Source: Candidatus Acidiferrales bacterium (lineage in GTDB: Bacteria; Acidobacteriota; Terriglobia; Acidiferrales; UBA7541). Taken from it: a stretch of 15,670 nucleotides of DNA. The stretch is taken from contig JASHWB010000057.1 in NCBI GenBank assembly GCA_030044295.1, forward strand, positions 1-15,670, read 5' to 3'. Positions 7,616 to 15,221 of this stretch are shown in pieces. Numbering within the stretch: position 1 is the first letter of the stretch; each line of letters opens with the position of its first letter. The translations under genes and the position numbers were made by a program. The notes beneath the pieces were generated by a model. That model was not told the origin of the DNA. It was given only the letters and a program-made list of their open reading frames with translations, and did not search any database.

Positions 7616-9171
7616 AAATCCAGCCACTGCTCGAGTCCTTAATGGCGCGAGGTTCATCCAACCAGCTTTCGATTCGAAGGAGAGGTTGTCTGGCTAGTCG
7701 CTTCGCAATTTCTTGCGTTGTGGCAGCGCTGCCCTTTGTCGCTGCACTGACAGCGCGCGCGCAGAACGCTACTCCTGGCGCGGTCTCGCCGGGGCCGTCG
7801 TATCCGTCCGAGTCAGCTCCGGCCGTTTCGGCGCCGATGCCTACTATGCCGCAGACGGGCAGCGCGTATTCCGGCAGCGTACCTGAGCCATTGGTTCCAG
7901 GCGTATTGAAAATGTCTTTGCAAGACGCGATCCAGCGCGGATTGCAACACAATTTGGGGCTTCTGCTGTCTGGCCAGAGTCTTCTCGCCGCGCGCGGCCA
8001 GCGCTGGCAGGAACTCAGCCGCTTGCTGCCGAATTTGAATACATCCACTTACATTGACGATTCGAAAGTGGATATAGCCGAATTCGGATTCAGCGGCTTA
8101 CCCGGGCTTCCGATTCCGGCCGTAATAGGCCCTTTCCAATACTTCGATGCCCGCGCTTATGTAACTCAATCCGTTTTCGACTGGCAGGCCTGGAACGGCG
8201 CCCGCGCCGCCTCCGAGAAAGTCAAAGCAGCCAAATACACCTATAAGGACGCGCGCGATCTCGTCGTGCTGGCAGTCGGATATGCCTACGTCCAGGCCAT
8301 CGCCGACCAGGCGACCGTAGACTCGACGACCGCCCAGGTGAACACCGCGCAGGCGCTCTATCAGCAGGCATCCGACCAGGTACAAGCCGGCACCTCGCCG
8401 TCGATCGATGCGCTGCGCGCCAAAGTAGAATTGCAGACACAGCAGCAGGTCTTAATTCAGGCAAAGAACGATCTCGCGATTCAAAAACTTACTCTTGCCC
8501 GGACGATCGGCCTCGCCCCTGGGCAGCAGTTCGATTTAACAGACAAGACTCCCTATCAGCCGCTGGCCGGACTATCGCTCGATCAGGCACTGAAGCAAGC
8601 GTACGCCTCGCGCTCCGATTACCAGGCCGCGCTCGCCAGCGTCCGCGCCGCGGAAGATTCCCAGCGCGCCGCCGAAGCGGGATATCTGCCATCCCTGTCG
8701 TTCAGCGCTGACTATGGCCTCGCCGGAACTTACCCAAATGTCGCGAGCCACGGCGTTTTCGATATACGCGGCACGCTGACCGTCCCGATTTTTCAGGGAA
8801 ATCGCGTGCATGGCGACGTCTTGCAAGCCGCGGCGCAGTTGCAGCAGGCTCGCGATCAGCTCGACGATTTGCGAGCCCAAGTCGACGCGCAGGTCCGCAC
8901 CGCGCTCCTGAATCTTGACTCCGCCGAGCAGCGCGTTGTCGTGGCGCAAAGCAACATCGATCTTGCCGAGCAAACACTCACGCAGTCTCGCGATCGCTTT
9001 GCTGCCGGCGTGACGGACACCGTCGAAGTCGTCCAGGCGCAACAAGAAGTAGCCAGCGCGCAGCAGCAGTACATCTCCAGTTTGTATCTCGACAACTACG
9101 CGAAAATTTCGTTGGCCCGTGCGCTCGGTGTGGCGGAATCCGGCGTGAAGCAGTATTTCGAGGAAAAATAG
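7612..9171 (+). CDS. TolC-family outer-membrane efflux channel protein
   Basis: This 519-residue outer-membrane factor is expected to be a trimer forming the beta-barrel and periplasmic tunnel of a type I or tripartite exporter. The N-terminus is long and basic (IRRRGCLASRF), with a hydrophobic stretch to about residue 47 and likely cleavage after ARA (residue 50). A Pro/Ser/Ala-rich linker follows (51-95). Two OEP repeats follow at roughly 97-300 and 320-510, rich in Ala/Gln coiled-coil heptads. VTQSVFDWQAWN marks the first repeat and LTVPIFQGNRV the second, where TolC homologues have their beta strands. The start overlaps the regulator stop (ATGA). An ATG at 7642 is in frame but has no better ribosome site. 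The HlyD-type adaptor starts 4 nt after the stop. The family is certain; the substrate is unknown. Confidence 0.95.
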   Translation: MKIQPLLESLMARGSSNQLSIRRRGCLASRFAISCVVAALPFVAALTARAQNATPGAVSPGPSYPSESAPAVSAPMPTMPQTGSAYSGSVPEPLVPGVLKMSLQDAIQRGLQHNLGLLLSGQSLLAARGQRWQELSRLLPNLNTSTYIDDSKVDIAEFGFSGLPGLPIPAVIGPFQYFDARAYVTQSVFDWQAWNGARAASEKVKAAKYTYKDARDLVVLAVGYAYVQAIADQATVDSTTAQVNTAQALYQQASDQVQAGTSPSIDALRAKVELQTQQQVLIQAKNDLAIQKLTLARTIGLAPGQQFDLTDKTPYQPLAGLSLDQALKQAYASRSDYQAALASVRAAEDSQRAAEAGYLPSLSFSADYGLAGTYPNVASHGVFDIRGTLTVPIFQGNRVHGDVLQAAAQLQQARDQLDDLRAQVDAQVRTALLNLDSAEQRVVVAQSNIDLAEQTLTQSRDRFAAGVTDTVEVVQAQQEVASAQQQYISSLYLDNYAKISLARALGVAESGVKQYFEEK

Positions 9172-9175
9172 AGCT

Positions 9176-10447
9176 ATGGCACAGCAGACGGAAGTCGAAA
9201 ACCCGCCCAGCGCTTCCGGCGGCAGCCCGACACACGGCGAAGCGCACTCGGCGGCGCCTCCCACAGCGCGGGCCTCACGGTTCCTTCGGGACCGGCCAGC
9301 GGCCCGGTGGTTCCTGATCGCCATATTGATTGCGCTAGCGATCGGCGGCTACTTCGCGTGGAGATATTTCTCCAGTTACGAATCGACCGACGACGCCCAA
9401 GTGGATGGTTATCTGTATCCAGTGAGCGCGCGCATCTCCGGCTACGTCTCGCGCGTTTACGTAGACGACAATCAGCTCGTAAAGGCGGGTCAGGTGCTCG
9501 TCGAAGTCGACCCGCGCGACTATCAAGTTGCCGTCGATCAGGCGCAGGCCGCACTCGCGGACGCGGAAGCCACCGCCCGCGCTGCGGGCATCACAGTACC
9601 AGTCACAAGCGTTAGCACTACGAGCCAAGAATCCACGTCGGAAGCCGAGGTGACGAACGCCGAAGCGGGCATCACCGCAGCACAACAGCAATTTGACGCA
9701 GCGCGTGCGCAACTCGTCCAAGCCCAGGCCAACAACACGAAAGCGCAGGACGATTTGGGGCGTTATCATCAGCTCGTCCAGAAAAAGGAAATTTCCGAAC
9801 AGCTTTACGACCAAGCGGTCGCGGATGCTGCTTCTTCAGCTGCCGCCGTTCAAGCCGCGCAAGCCGCCGTGGCGGCGGCGAATCAGGGAGTTCAACAGGC
9901 TCGTGCACGGTTGGTCCAAGCCCAGGCGGATTTGCGGGCTGCGCAAACGGGCCCGCAGCAGGTTCGCACTACTCGGGAGCGTGCCTTGGCGGCCCTCGCG
10001 AACGTTGCCGGCAAGCGCGCCGCCCTTGAACAAGCCGAGCTGAATCTTCAATACACGAAAATTGTTGCGCCCGTGGACGGATTGGTGATCCGCAATGTCG
10101 AGCAAGGCATGAACGTCCAGCCAGGTCAGCAACTGCTGACAGTTGCCCCCATTGAAGGTCTTTGGGTGACGGCCGATTTCAAGGAAACGCAACTGAAGTA
10201 CATGAGACCTGGTCAGTCAGTAGAAATCAGCGTCGATTCCGATGGCCGCACGTATAAAGGGCGCGTGAACAGCATTTCAGGATCTACGGGTGCCCGCCTG
10301 AGCCTGCTTCCGCCGGAGAACGCCACGGGGAATTACGTGAAAGTAGTGCAGCGTATTCCCGTCAAAATAACCGTTAACCCCGGCCAGAACAAAGACGAGT
10401 TCCTGCGCATCGGGATGTCCGTCGAGCCAAAGGTCTATTTGAAATAA
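9176..10447 (+). CDS. EmrA/HlyD-family periplasmic adaptor (membrane fusion protein)
   Basis: This 423-residue adaptor joins an inner-membrane pump to a TolC channel. It has a cytoplasmic Pro/Ala-rich tail (1-43), one transmembrane helix (about 45-62), and STDDAQVDGYLYPVSARISGYV (from residue 70), the classic EmrA start of the biotinyl-lipoyl half. A long Ala/Gln-rich alpha-hairpin spans about 115-285. The second lipoyl half begins at IVAPVDGLVIRNVEQGMNVQPGQ. The C-terminal ENATGNYVKVVQRIPV segment is typical of EmrA/VceA rather than AcrA or MacA. The gene follows the TolC-like gene by 4 nt. EmrA proteins normally pair with an EmrB-type 14-TM MFS pump encoded next door. No such gene follows, and the next frame on this strand is a sugar kinase 236 bp away. 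Confidence 0.94.
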   Translation: MAQQTEVENPPSASGGSPTHGEAHSAAPPTARASRFLRDRPAARWFLIAILIALAIGGYFAWRYFSSYESTDDAQVDGYLYPVSARISGYVSRVYVDDNQLVKAGQVLVEVDPRDYQVAVDQAQAALADAEATARAAGITVPVTSVSTTSQESTSEAEVTNAEAGITAAQQQFDAARAQLVQAQANNTKAQDDLGRYHQLVQKKEISEQLYDQAVADAASSAAAVQAAQAAVAAANQGVQQARARLVQAQADLRAAQTGPQQVRTTRERALAALANVAGKRAALEQAELNLQYTKIVAPVDGLVIRNVEQGMNVQPGQQLLTVAPIEGLWVTADFKETQLKYMRPGQSVEISVDSDGRTYKGRVNSISGSTGARLSLLPPENATGNYVKVVQRIPVKITVNPGQNKDEFLRIGMSVEPKVYLK

Positions 10448-10620
10448 CCGCCTAGTCTGCCTGAAACTCAGAGTCCTGCGGCGCGGAACCGCAACTCACT
10501 AGCCGCTTCGACCGTTGCCTATATCTCTCGAACAAGCAGGAAGAAAAGAACGATACCCCGGACGGCCCTGTTCAGCTTCGGCAGGGTGCTGCGCGACACG
10601 AACACTCAGTGGCGCGCACT

Positions 10621-10648
10621 TTGCCGGCTAGAGCGGCTGTGTGATACT
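10621..10648 (+). promoter_or_regulatory. Weak candidate promoter for the heptose kinase gene
   Basis: TTGCCG (10621-10626) and GATACT (10643-10648) are separated by 16 bp, matching sigma-70 consensus only partly. It lies in the 236-bp gap after the efflux operon, where some promoter is needed. No good terminator is seen in this gap: a 5-bp stem at 10566-10586 lacks a T-tract. Confidence 0.25.
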
Positions 10649-10657
10649 TTCCCGCGG

Positions 10658-10706
10658 ATGATCCCGCCAATCGAGAGGAACCGTTGATTCCCGCCAATCG
10701 CAAGGG
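10658..10706 (+). repeat. 26-nt-period near-tandem duplication spanning the heptose kinase start
   Basis: ATGATCCCGCCAATCGAGAG (from 10658) is repeated from 10684 as TTGATTCCCGCCAATCGCAA. The copies match over about 20 nt except for A/T at the start codon, one extra T in copy 2, and two changes near the end. Copy 1 begins a 9-codon frame (MIPPIERNR) that stops at 10687, overlapping the kinase TTG start. Copy 1 also supplies the kinase ribosome binding site, AGAGGA (10674-10679). Confidence 0.75.
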
Positions 10707-11775
10707 TAAGGGGCGGACGCGACGTACCACCACGAACGCTGCTGACTCGACTGTCGATTTGACACGGCTACTGGACATCGTGGCGGCGTTTTCGCGGCAG
10801 ACGATCTGTGTAGTGGGTGATTTCGTGCTCGACGAGTTCGTCTCGGGCGAGATTTCGCGCGTTTCGCGCGAAGCACCGGTGCTGATTCTGCGCCACCGGC
10901 GGACGGAAACCTATCCGGGCGGGGCGGCAAACGCGGCAGCGAACCTGGCCGAGCTAGGTGTCCGTGTATTGGCGGTTGGACTCGTGGGCGACGACGACGG
11001 AGGGCAAATGCTCGTCGAGTGCCTGCGACGCAGGCGTGTGGACACTTCCCGCATCGTACGGGCACGAGGTGCCGTGACCCCTCGGAAGACGCGCTACCTG
11101 GCCGGTTGGACGCACACGACGGAGCAGCAGGTGCTGCGCGTGGACCGCGAGCCCCCCGCTGCGTTGCCGGAAGCCACGCGGGATTCGATTTCGCGCAAGG
11201 CACGGCAGGCGGCTAAGCGTGCGGGAGCCGTCCTGGTATCGGACTATGGATTTGGCGCAGCGACACCAGAGTTGGTGAAAGCGTTGCGCGTGAAACGCAT
11301 CACGCTCGATTCTCGGTACCGCTTACTCGAGTACGCGGATACAGGCGTGATGGCAGCGACTCCGAATGAAGCGGAACTGGAATCCGCCTATCACGAGCAG
11401 ATCGGCACCGACGTGCGCAAGCTCGAAGATCTCGGGCACCGCGCGCTGAGTGAGATCGCGGCGGAATGCCTGGTCGTGACTCGCGGCAAGGACGGCATGG
11501 CGGTATTCGAGCGCGCCGCGTCGCAGAGCGCCGGAGCCAAGCGGCCGCTACATATTCCGATTTACGGTTCGGACGCGCCCGTGGACGTGACCGGAGCAGG
11601 GGATACGGTAATTGCTGTATTCACCCTGGCGCTTGCGGCGGGAGCTTCCTGTTTGGAGGCGGCTCACCTGGCAAACTACGCAGGCGGAATCGTGGTGATG
11701 AAGCGGCGGACTGCGACGCTCACGCGTGCGGAACTGGAAGCGGCCCTGCGCCGCGAGGCGACGGCGCAGCGGTAG
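10684..11775 (+). CDS. hldA: D-glycero-beta-D-manno-heptose-7-phosphate kinase (HldA / RfaE domain I)
   Basis: This 363-residue PfkB/ribokinase-fold kinase phosphorylates heptose 7-phosphate at C1 on the route to ADP-heptose, the inner-core sugar donor of lipopolysaccharide. The first PfkB signature is PGGAANAAANLAELG (78-92). KTRYLAGWTHTTEQQVLRVDRE (135-156) is typical of RfaE domain I. The anion hole and catalytic base are in DVTGAGDT (301-308, Asp307). The first ~25 residues are basic and outside the conserved fold. The start is TTG 10684, 4 nt after AGAGGA; the upstream ATG 10658 meets TGA immediately. The enterobacterial HldE fuses this kinase to an adenylyltransferase. Here that partner is a separate gene 27 nt downstream, as in HldA/HldC systems. 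ADP-ribose or other sugar-kinase roles are less likely given this partner. Confidence 0.93.
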   Translation: MIPANRKGKGRTRRTTTNAADSTVDLTRLLDIVAAFSRQTICVVGDFVLDEFVSGEISRVSREAPVLILRHRRTETYPGGAANAAANLAELGVRVLAVGLVGDDDGGQMLVECLRRRRVDTSRIVRARGAVTPRKTRYLAGWTHTTEQQVLRVDREPPAALPEATRDSISRKARQAAKRAGAVLVSDYGFGAATPELVKALRVKRITLDSRYRLLEYADTGVMAATPNEAELESAYHEQIGTDVRKLEDLGHRALSEIAAECLVVTRGKDGMAVFERAASQSAGAKRPLHIPIYGSDAPVDVTGAGDTVIAVFTLALAAGASCLEAAHLANYAGGIVVMKRRTATLTRAELEAALRREATAQR

Positions 11776-11802
11776 GCGACACACCAAATTCAGCCGAATT
11801 CC

Positions 11803-12291
11803 ATGGACACGCGCGAAAAGATTCTTTCCCTTGACGGCGTACGCGAAGTGATCGACGAGTGCCGGCGGGCGGAGAAGGAAATCATCTTCGCCAACGGTAT
11901 TTTCGATCTTTTGCACGCGGGCCATGTGCGTTACTTGCAAGCGGCCCGGGCCGAAGGCGACCTGCTCGTCGTCGGCGTCAACTCCGATTCCAGCGCGAAG
12001 CAACTGAAGGGCGAGGGGCGGCCGATCCTGACCGAGCGCGCCCGGGCAGCGCTGGTGGCCGCGCTTGAGGCCGTCGATTACGTGGTGATTTTTGACGATC
12101 TGGATGTAAAGCCTCTGCTGCGCGAATTGCGGCCGGATGTTCACGCGAAGGGAACTGATTACACAGCGGAGACTGTACCGGAGCGCGAATTGGCCGAACT
12201 GCTCGGGATTCGCGTGGCCATCGTGGGAGATCCGAAGCGGCACTCGACGCGCGAGATGCTTGCTCGGCTGCAGCGACCGGGGGCTCGTTAA
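11803..12291 (+). CDS. hldC: D-glycero-beta-D-manno-heptose 1-phosphate adenylyltransferase (RfaE domain II)
   Basis: This 162-residue nucleotidyltransferase transfers AMP from ATP to heptose 1-phosphate, giving ADP-D-glycero-beta-D-manno-heptose, cytoplasmic precursor of the lipopolysaccharide inner core. The cytidylyltransferase-like fold is marked by FANGIFDLLHAGHVRYLQ (29-46), with the HxGH motif at 38-41. It is further marked by GVNSDSSAKQLKGEGRP (58-74), RPDVHAKGTDYTAETVPE (110-127) and a late HSTREML (147-153), equivalent to the HSTT region of HldE. The length matches the isolated C-terminal domain of HldE. It follows the kinase by 27 nt on the same strand, so the two consecutive steps are encoded together. 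The phosphatase GmhB, isomerase GmhA and epimerase HldD of the pathway are not in this window. Confidence 0.93.
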   Translation: MDTREKILSLDGVREVIDECRRAEKEIIFANGIFDLLHAGHVRYLQAARAEGDLLVVGVNSDSSAKQLKGEGRPILTERARAALVAALEAVDYVVIFDDLDVKPLLRELRPDVHAKGTDYTAETVPERELAELLGIRVAIVGDPKRHSTREMLARLQRPGAR

Positions 12292-12334
12292 TCTAAACGC
12301 GGCGTCCTTCCGCTCCACAAAGCGCAAGCTGTGC

Positions 12335-12958
12335 ATGAGCGAGAGTTCGAGTGAGATTTTGCAAGAGAGGCGGCGATTTTTGAGCAAGCCACGCAAATTC
12401 TGGATGCGCTGGCGGGTGCGCGCGGGCTATCCCGTCGCGGTGCTCTTCTGGATTTTCGCACAGCCATCGTACCGTTCGATCGAGCTCGGGGCGATCATCG
12501 CAGCGTTTGGGCTAATCATTCGCGGGCTTGCCGCGGGCCATTTGCAGAAAGACCGCGAACTGGCTACGACGGGTCCGTACGCCGCGACGCGCAATCCCCT
12601 ATATTTCGGCAGCGCGCTGTTGGCGCTTGGTTTCGCCATCGTAGGTGGTTCCTGGGCCGATGGCGCGTTCGTGATCGCGTACTTCGCAATTTTCTACTAT
12701 GCCGTGATGCGCAATGAAGAAGAGGATTTGCAAACGAGGTTCGGCGGGGCCTTCGAGGAGTACGCGGCGCGCGTGCCGCTGTTTTTCCCCCGCCATCCGG
12801 CGCAGCCGAGGGACAAACTGCAGACGAATGAGCCGCCGTCTAAAAGGTTTTCCTGGCCGCTGTACTGGCGCAACCGCGAGTACAAGCCGCTGATCGGGAC
12901 GATCGTCGGTTTAGGCCTGCTGTGGGTAAGAATGTGGCTGCATTCGCGTGGTTGGTGA
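12335..12958 (+). CDS. Isoprenylcysteine carboxyl methyltransferase/phospholipid-methyltransferase-like membrane protein
   Basis: This 207-residue polytopic protein belongs to the ICMT/PEMT superfamily, which methylates membrane-bound substrates using S-adenosylmethionine. Hydrophobic helices are at about 31-45, 48-66, 90-107, 109-126 and 186-203. The SAM-binding region matches the family: ATTGPYAATRNPLYFG (77-92) and RNEEEDLQTRFGGAFEEYAARVPLFFPR (126-153). Bacteria lack prenylated CaaX proteins, so the real substrate, possibly a lipid or quinone-like molecule, is unknown. ATG 12335 was chosen because a longer frame back to 12137 would only read the downstream half of hldC in another frame. 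The ribosome site is weak. It lies 43 nt after hldC and 37 nt before ruvB, apparently in the same run. A lipid-modifying role beside heptose synthesis is suggestive only. Confidence 0.85.
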   Translation: MSESSSEILQERRRFLSKPRKFWMRWRVRAGYPVAVLFWIFAQPSYRSIELGAIIAAFGLIIRGLAAGHLQKDRELATTGPYAATRNPLYFGSALLALGFAIVGGSWADGAFVIAYFAIFYYAVMRNEEEDLQTRFGGAFEEYAARVPLFFPRHPAQPRDKLQTNEPPSKRFSWPLYWRNREYKPLIGTIVGLGLLWVRMWLHSRGW

Positions 12959-12995
12959 GGCCGCCGAGTCTCCTCGCGAAGCCCCGGATTAAGGT

Positions 12996-14042
12996 ATGCT
13001 GTTCGGTGCGATGAGCGAGATGACCGAAGCGCGGAGGCTTGTGTCAGGGCGGGCGTTCGACGAGGACGCTCGCATCGAGGCAACCGTGCGTCCGGCGAAC
13101 TTTGGCGACTACATCGGGCAGGACCGCGTAAAAGAGAATTTGCAAATCGCCGTGGAGGCGGCACGGAACCGCGGCGAGGCGCTCGATCACGTGCTGCTGT
13201 ACGGACCGCCGGGTCTGGGCAAGACAACGCTGGCGCAGATTCTGGCCCGGGAGATGAGTTCGTCGATCAAAATCAGCTCCGGGCCGCTGCTGGAGAAAAA
13301 AGGCGACCTGACCGCCGTTCTGACGGGACTCGAACTCCGCGATTTTTTCTTCCTCGACGAAATTCATCGTTTGCAACCGGCGCTCGAAGAGATTTTGTAT
13401 CCGGCGATGGAGGATTTTCGCGTCGACCTGATCATTGGGCAGGGGCCAGGCGCGCGAGTGCATCCGTATCAGTTGAATCGGTTCACGCTGGTCGGTGCCA
13501 CGACACGCGCGGGCCTGGTGATGGCGCCTCTGCGGTCGCGCTTCGGGATCGTCCATCGGCTGGACTTTTACACGCCCGATGATTTGGAAAAAATCATCGG
13601 GCGGTCGGCGAAGATCCTGGGCATTACCATCGATCCGGAAGGCGCGGCGGAAATCGCGCGCCGCAGCCGGGGTACTCCGCGTGTAGCCAACCGTTTGCTG
13701 CGGCGCGTGCGCGATTTTGCCGAGGTACGCGCGGAAGGCCACATCACACTCGGCGTGGCGCGCGAGTCGCTGAAGATGCTCGGCGTGGACGAGCACGGTC
13801 TCGACGAAACCGACCGCAACCTGATGCTAACGGTTATTCAGAAATACGCGGGTGGCCCGGTTGGCCTGAATACGATCGCTGCGTCACTCAGCGAGGAAGA
13901 GGACGCCATCGAGGAAATCTATGAGCCGTACCTGATGCAGCTCGGATTGCTGGACCGCACGCCGCGCGGGCGCGTGGCAACGGCCCTCGCGTACAAGCAC
14001 TTCGGAATGGAAGAGCCTCGGCGCCAGCCGGGGTTATTCTGA
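12996..14042 (+). CDS. ruvB: Holliday junction branch migration ATPase RuvB
   Basis: This AAA+ motor drives branch migration of Holliday junctions with RuvA, and RuvC then cuts the junction. It has 348 residues from ATG 12996; family members are about 330-350. Walker A is GPPGLGKTT (70-78) and Walker B is FLDEIH (119-124). Sensor 1 is GATTRAG (167-173), the arginine-finger region is PLRSRFGI (178-185), and sensor 2 is RGTPRVANRLLRRVRD. The C-terminal winged helix contains GGPVGLNTIAASLSEEEDAIEEIYEPYL. In-frame ATGs at 13011 and 13020 are plausible alternatives. AAGG sits only 1 nt from ATG 12996, so ribosome-site spacing does not settle the start. ruvA and ruvC are not adjacent here. The stop overlaps the convergent nickel transporter gene by 9 bp. 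Confidence 0.97.
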   Translation: MLFGAMSEMTEARRLVSGRAFDEDARIEATVRPANFGDYIGQDRVKENLQIAVEAARNRGEALDHVLLYGPPGLGKTTLAQILAREMSSSIKISSGPLLEKKGDLTAVLTGLELRDFFFLDEIHRLQPALEEILYPAMEDFRVDLIIGQGPGARVHPYQLNRFTLVGATTRAGLVMAPLRSRFGIVHRLDFYTPDDLEKIIGRSAKILGITIDPEGAAEIARRSRGTPRVANRLLRRVRDFAEVRAEGHITLGVARESLKMLGVDEHGLDETDRNLMLTVIQKYAGGPVGLNTIAASLSEEEDAIEEIYEPYLMQLGLLDRTPRGRVATALAYKHFGMEEPRRQPGLF

Positions 14043-15116
14043 AGTTCGGAGCCGATCGGGTTCGAGTTCGTCGAAGCGTCGCCATTTGTAGATGGCAGCG
14101 GAGACGATCCAACTGAGGACAAACAGCGTGACGATGCCATAGCCGAGCGCGCCAAAACTCCCGTTGAGTTCCGCGATGGCGGCCCAAAATGTTCCGGAGA
14201 AACGGAAGTGGCCGACGAGCAGGCCGAGAGCCTCGATGCCTCCGACGATGAGAGCGACGAGGACTGAGACGCCAGTGATGGTGATGTTGTAGTACAGCTT
14301 GCGTATCGGCTTGACGAAGGCCCAGCCATATGCGCCGAGCATCAGGATGTTGTCGGTCGCGTCGATCAGGGACATTCCCGCCGCGAACAAGACTGGGAAA
14401 ATCAGAATCGATAAAAAAGAGAGGCCCTTGGACACTTCGGCGGCGGATAGCCCGAGTACGCCAATCTCCGTGGCGGTGTCGAAGCCGAGGCCGAAGAGAA
14501 ATCCGAGCGGATACATGTGCCAGCTGCGGCGCATCATGCGGAACATCGGGCGGAACATCTTCGCCAGAAAGCCGCGGCCTGCGAGAAGCATGTCGAGATC
14601 TTCTTCAACGTACGGTTCGCCGCGGCGCACGCGCGAGAAAACTGAGAGGATCGAGCGCAGAACGATCAGGTTCACGACGGCTATAGCGAACAGGAAAAAC
14701 GCCGACACGAGCGTACCGACCACTCCACCGATTACGCGGATCTCGTCCATGCGGTGTTGTAGCACCAGCGCTGCGCCCGCGATTGCTGCCGCTCCAAAGA
14801 CCACTACGGTGGAATGTCCGAGTGAAAACATGAGGCCGACCGCGACGGGACGCTTTCCCTCCTGCATCAGCTTGCGCGTCACATTGTCGATAGCCGCAAT
14901 GTGGTCGGCATCAACGGCGTGACGCAGGCCGAAGCTGTAAGCAAGCAAGGCGGTACCGAGCAGCACGGGAAAGTGACGGAAGGCAAGCACGGCCCACAGC
15001 CAGGCTGCGGCGTTAAACGCGAACAGGACGGCGTAAACGGCAAGAATGCGCGGGCGCACGCTGTCGGGGCCGTCGTCGGTAAGAGCGCGCCAATGGAAAC
15101 GGGAAGGTGAGAGCAC
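14034..15116 (-). CDS. NiCoT-family nickel/cobalt permease (HoxN/HupN/NixA type)
   Basis: This 360-residue inner-membrane secondary transporter has about eight hydrophobic helices. It takes up Ni2+ and/or Co2+ for metalloenzymes or cobalamin. The family signatures are all present: RHAVDADHIAAIDN in helix II (65-78; His and Asp metal ligands), SLGHSTVVV (98-106), GLGFDTATEIG (209-219), and GMSLIDATDN (247-256), where the common DTTD-like motif reads DATD. A cytoplasmic charged loop lies at about 160-200. The start is GTG 15116 with no clear ribosome site, so it is less certain than the frame itself. A TonB-dependent receptor gene ends 105 nt upstream on the same strand. Nickel versus cobalt preference cannot be told from these motifs. 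The 3' end overlaps the convergent ruvB by 9 bp. Confidence 0.93.
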   Translation of the reverse strand: MLSPSRFHWRALTDDGPDSVRPRILAVYAVLFAFNAAAWLWAVLAFRHFPVLLGTALLAYSFGLRHAVDADHIAAIDNVTRKLMQEGKRPVAVGLMFSLGHSTVVVFGAAAIAGAALVLQHRMDEIRVIGGVVGTLVSAFFLFAIAVVNLIVLRSILSVFSRVRRGEPYVEEDLDMLLAGRGFLAKMFRPMFRMMRRSWHMYPLGFLFGLGFDTATEIGVLGLSAAEVSKGLSFLSILIFPVLFAAGMSLIDATDNILMLGAYGWAFVKPIRKLYYNITITGVSVLVALIVGGIEALGLLVGHFRFSGTFWAAIAELNGSFGALGYGIVTLFVLSWIVSAAIYKWRRFDELEPDRLRTSE

Positions 15117-15174
15117 CGCTGGGACTCTAGCAAATCGGCGAGCAGTTCGGCACGACTTTCCGCAGCCAAAGGAA

Positions 15175-15189
15175 TTCGATGCGATCGAA
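15175..15189. promoter_or_regulatory. Perfect palindrome upstream of the nickel/cobalt permease gene
   Basis: TTCGAT-GCG-ATCGAA forms 6-bp arms around a 3-nt centre, 59 nt before the permease GTG in the 105-nt gap after the receptor gene. It does not resemble a NikR site (GTATGA-N16-TCATAC) and has no T-tract for a terminator. It could be an operator or a processing hairpin, or chance. Confidence 0.25.
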
Positions 15190-15221
15190 GCGAGCGGCGA
15201 CGAATCCTGCCCGGATAATAC

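Noticed and set aside
8572..9324. 250-codon minus-strand frame
   Set aside because: It is antisense to the TolC-family gene and the start of the adaptor gene, with no motif or signal supporting it.
10566..10586. Possible terminator hairpin after the efflux operon
   Set aside because: The stem is only 5 bp with an 11-nt loop and no T-tract, so it is too weak to call.
10448..10683. Possible remnant of a pump gene after the adaptor
   Set aside because: No frame of useful length or transporter-like hydrophobic stretch is seen on either strand, so I cannot claim a pseudogene.
12137..12334. Upstream extension of the methyltransferase frame
   Set aside because: It only reads the 3' half of hldC in another frame. 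The family's conserved region and hydrophobic helices start after ATG 12335.
11548..12396. 282-codon minus-strand frame
   Set aside because: It crosses the hldA and hldC genes, both with firm catalytic motifs. Its translation is Arg/Leu-rich without a recognisable fold.
13044..13796. 250-codon minus-strand frame
   Set aside because: It is a mirror of ruvB, which is unambiguous on the other strand.
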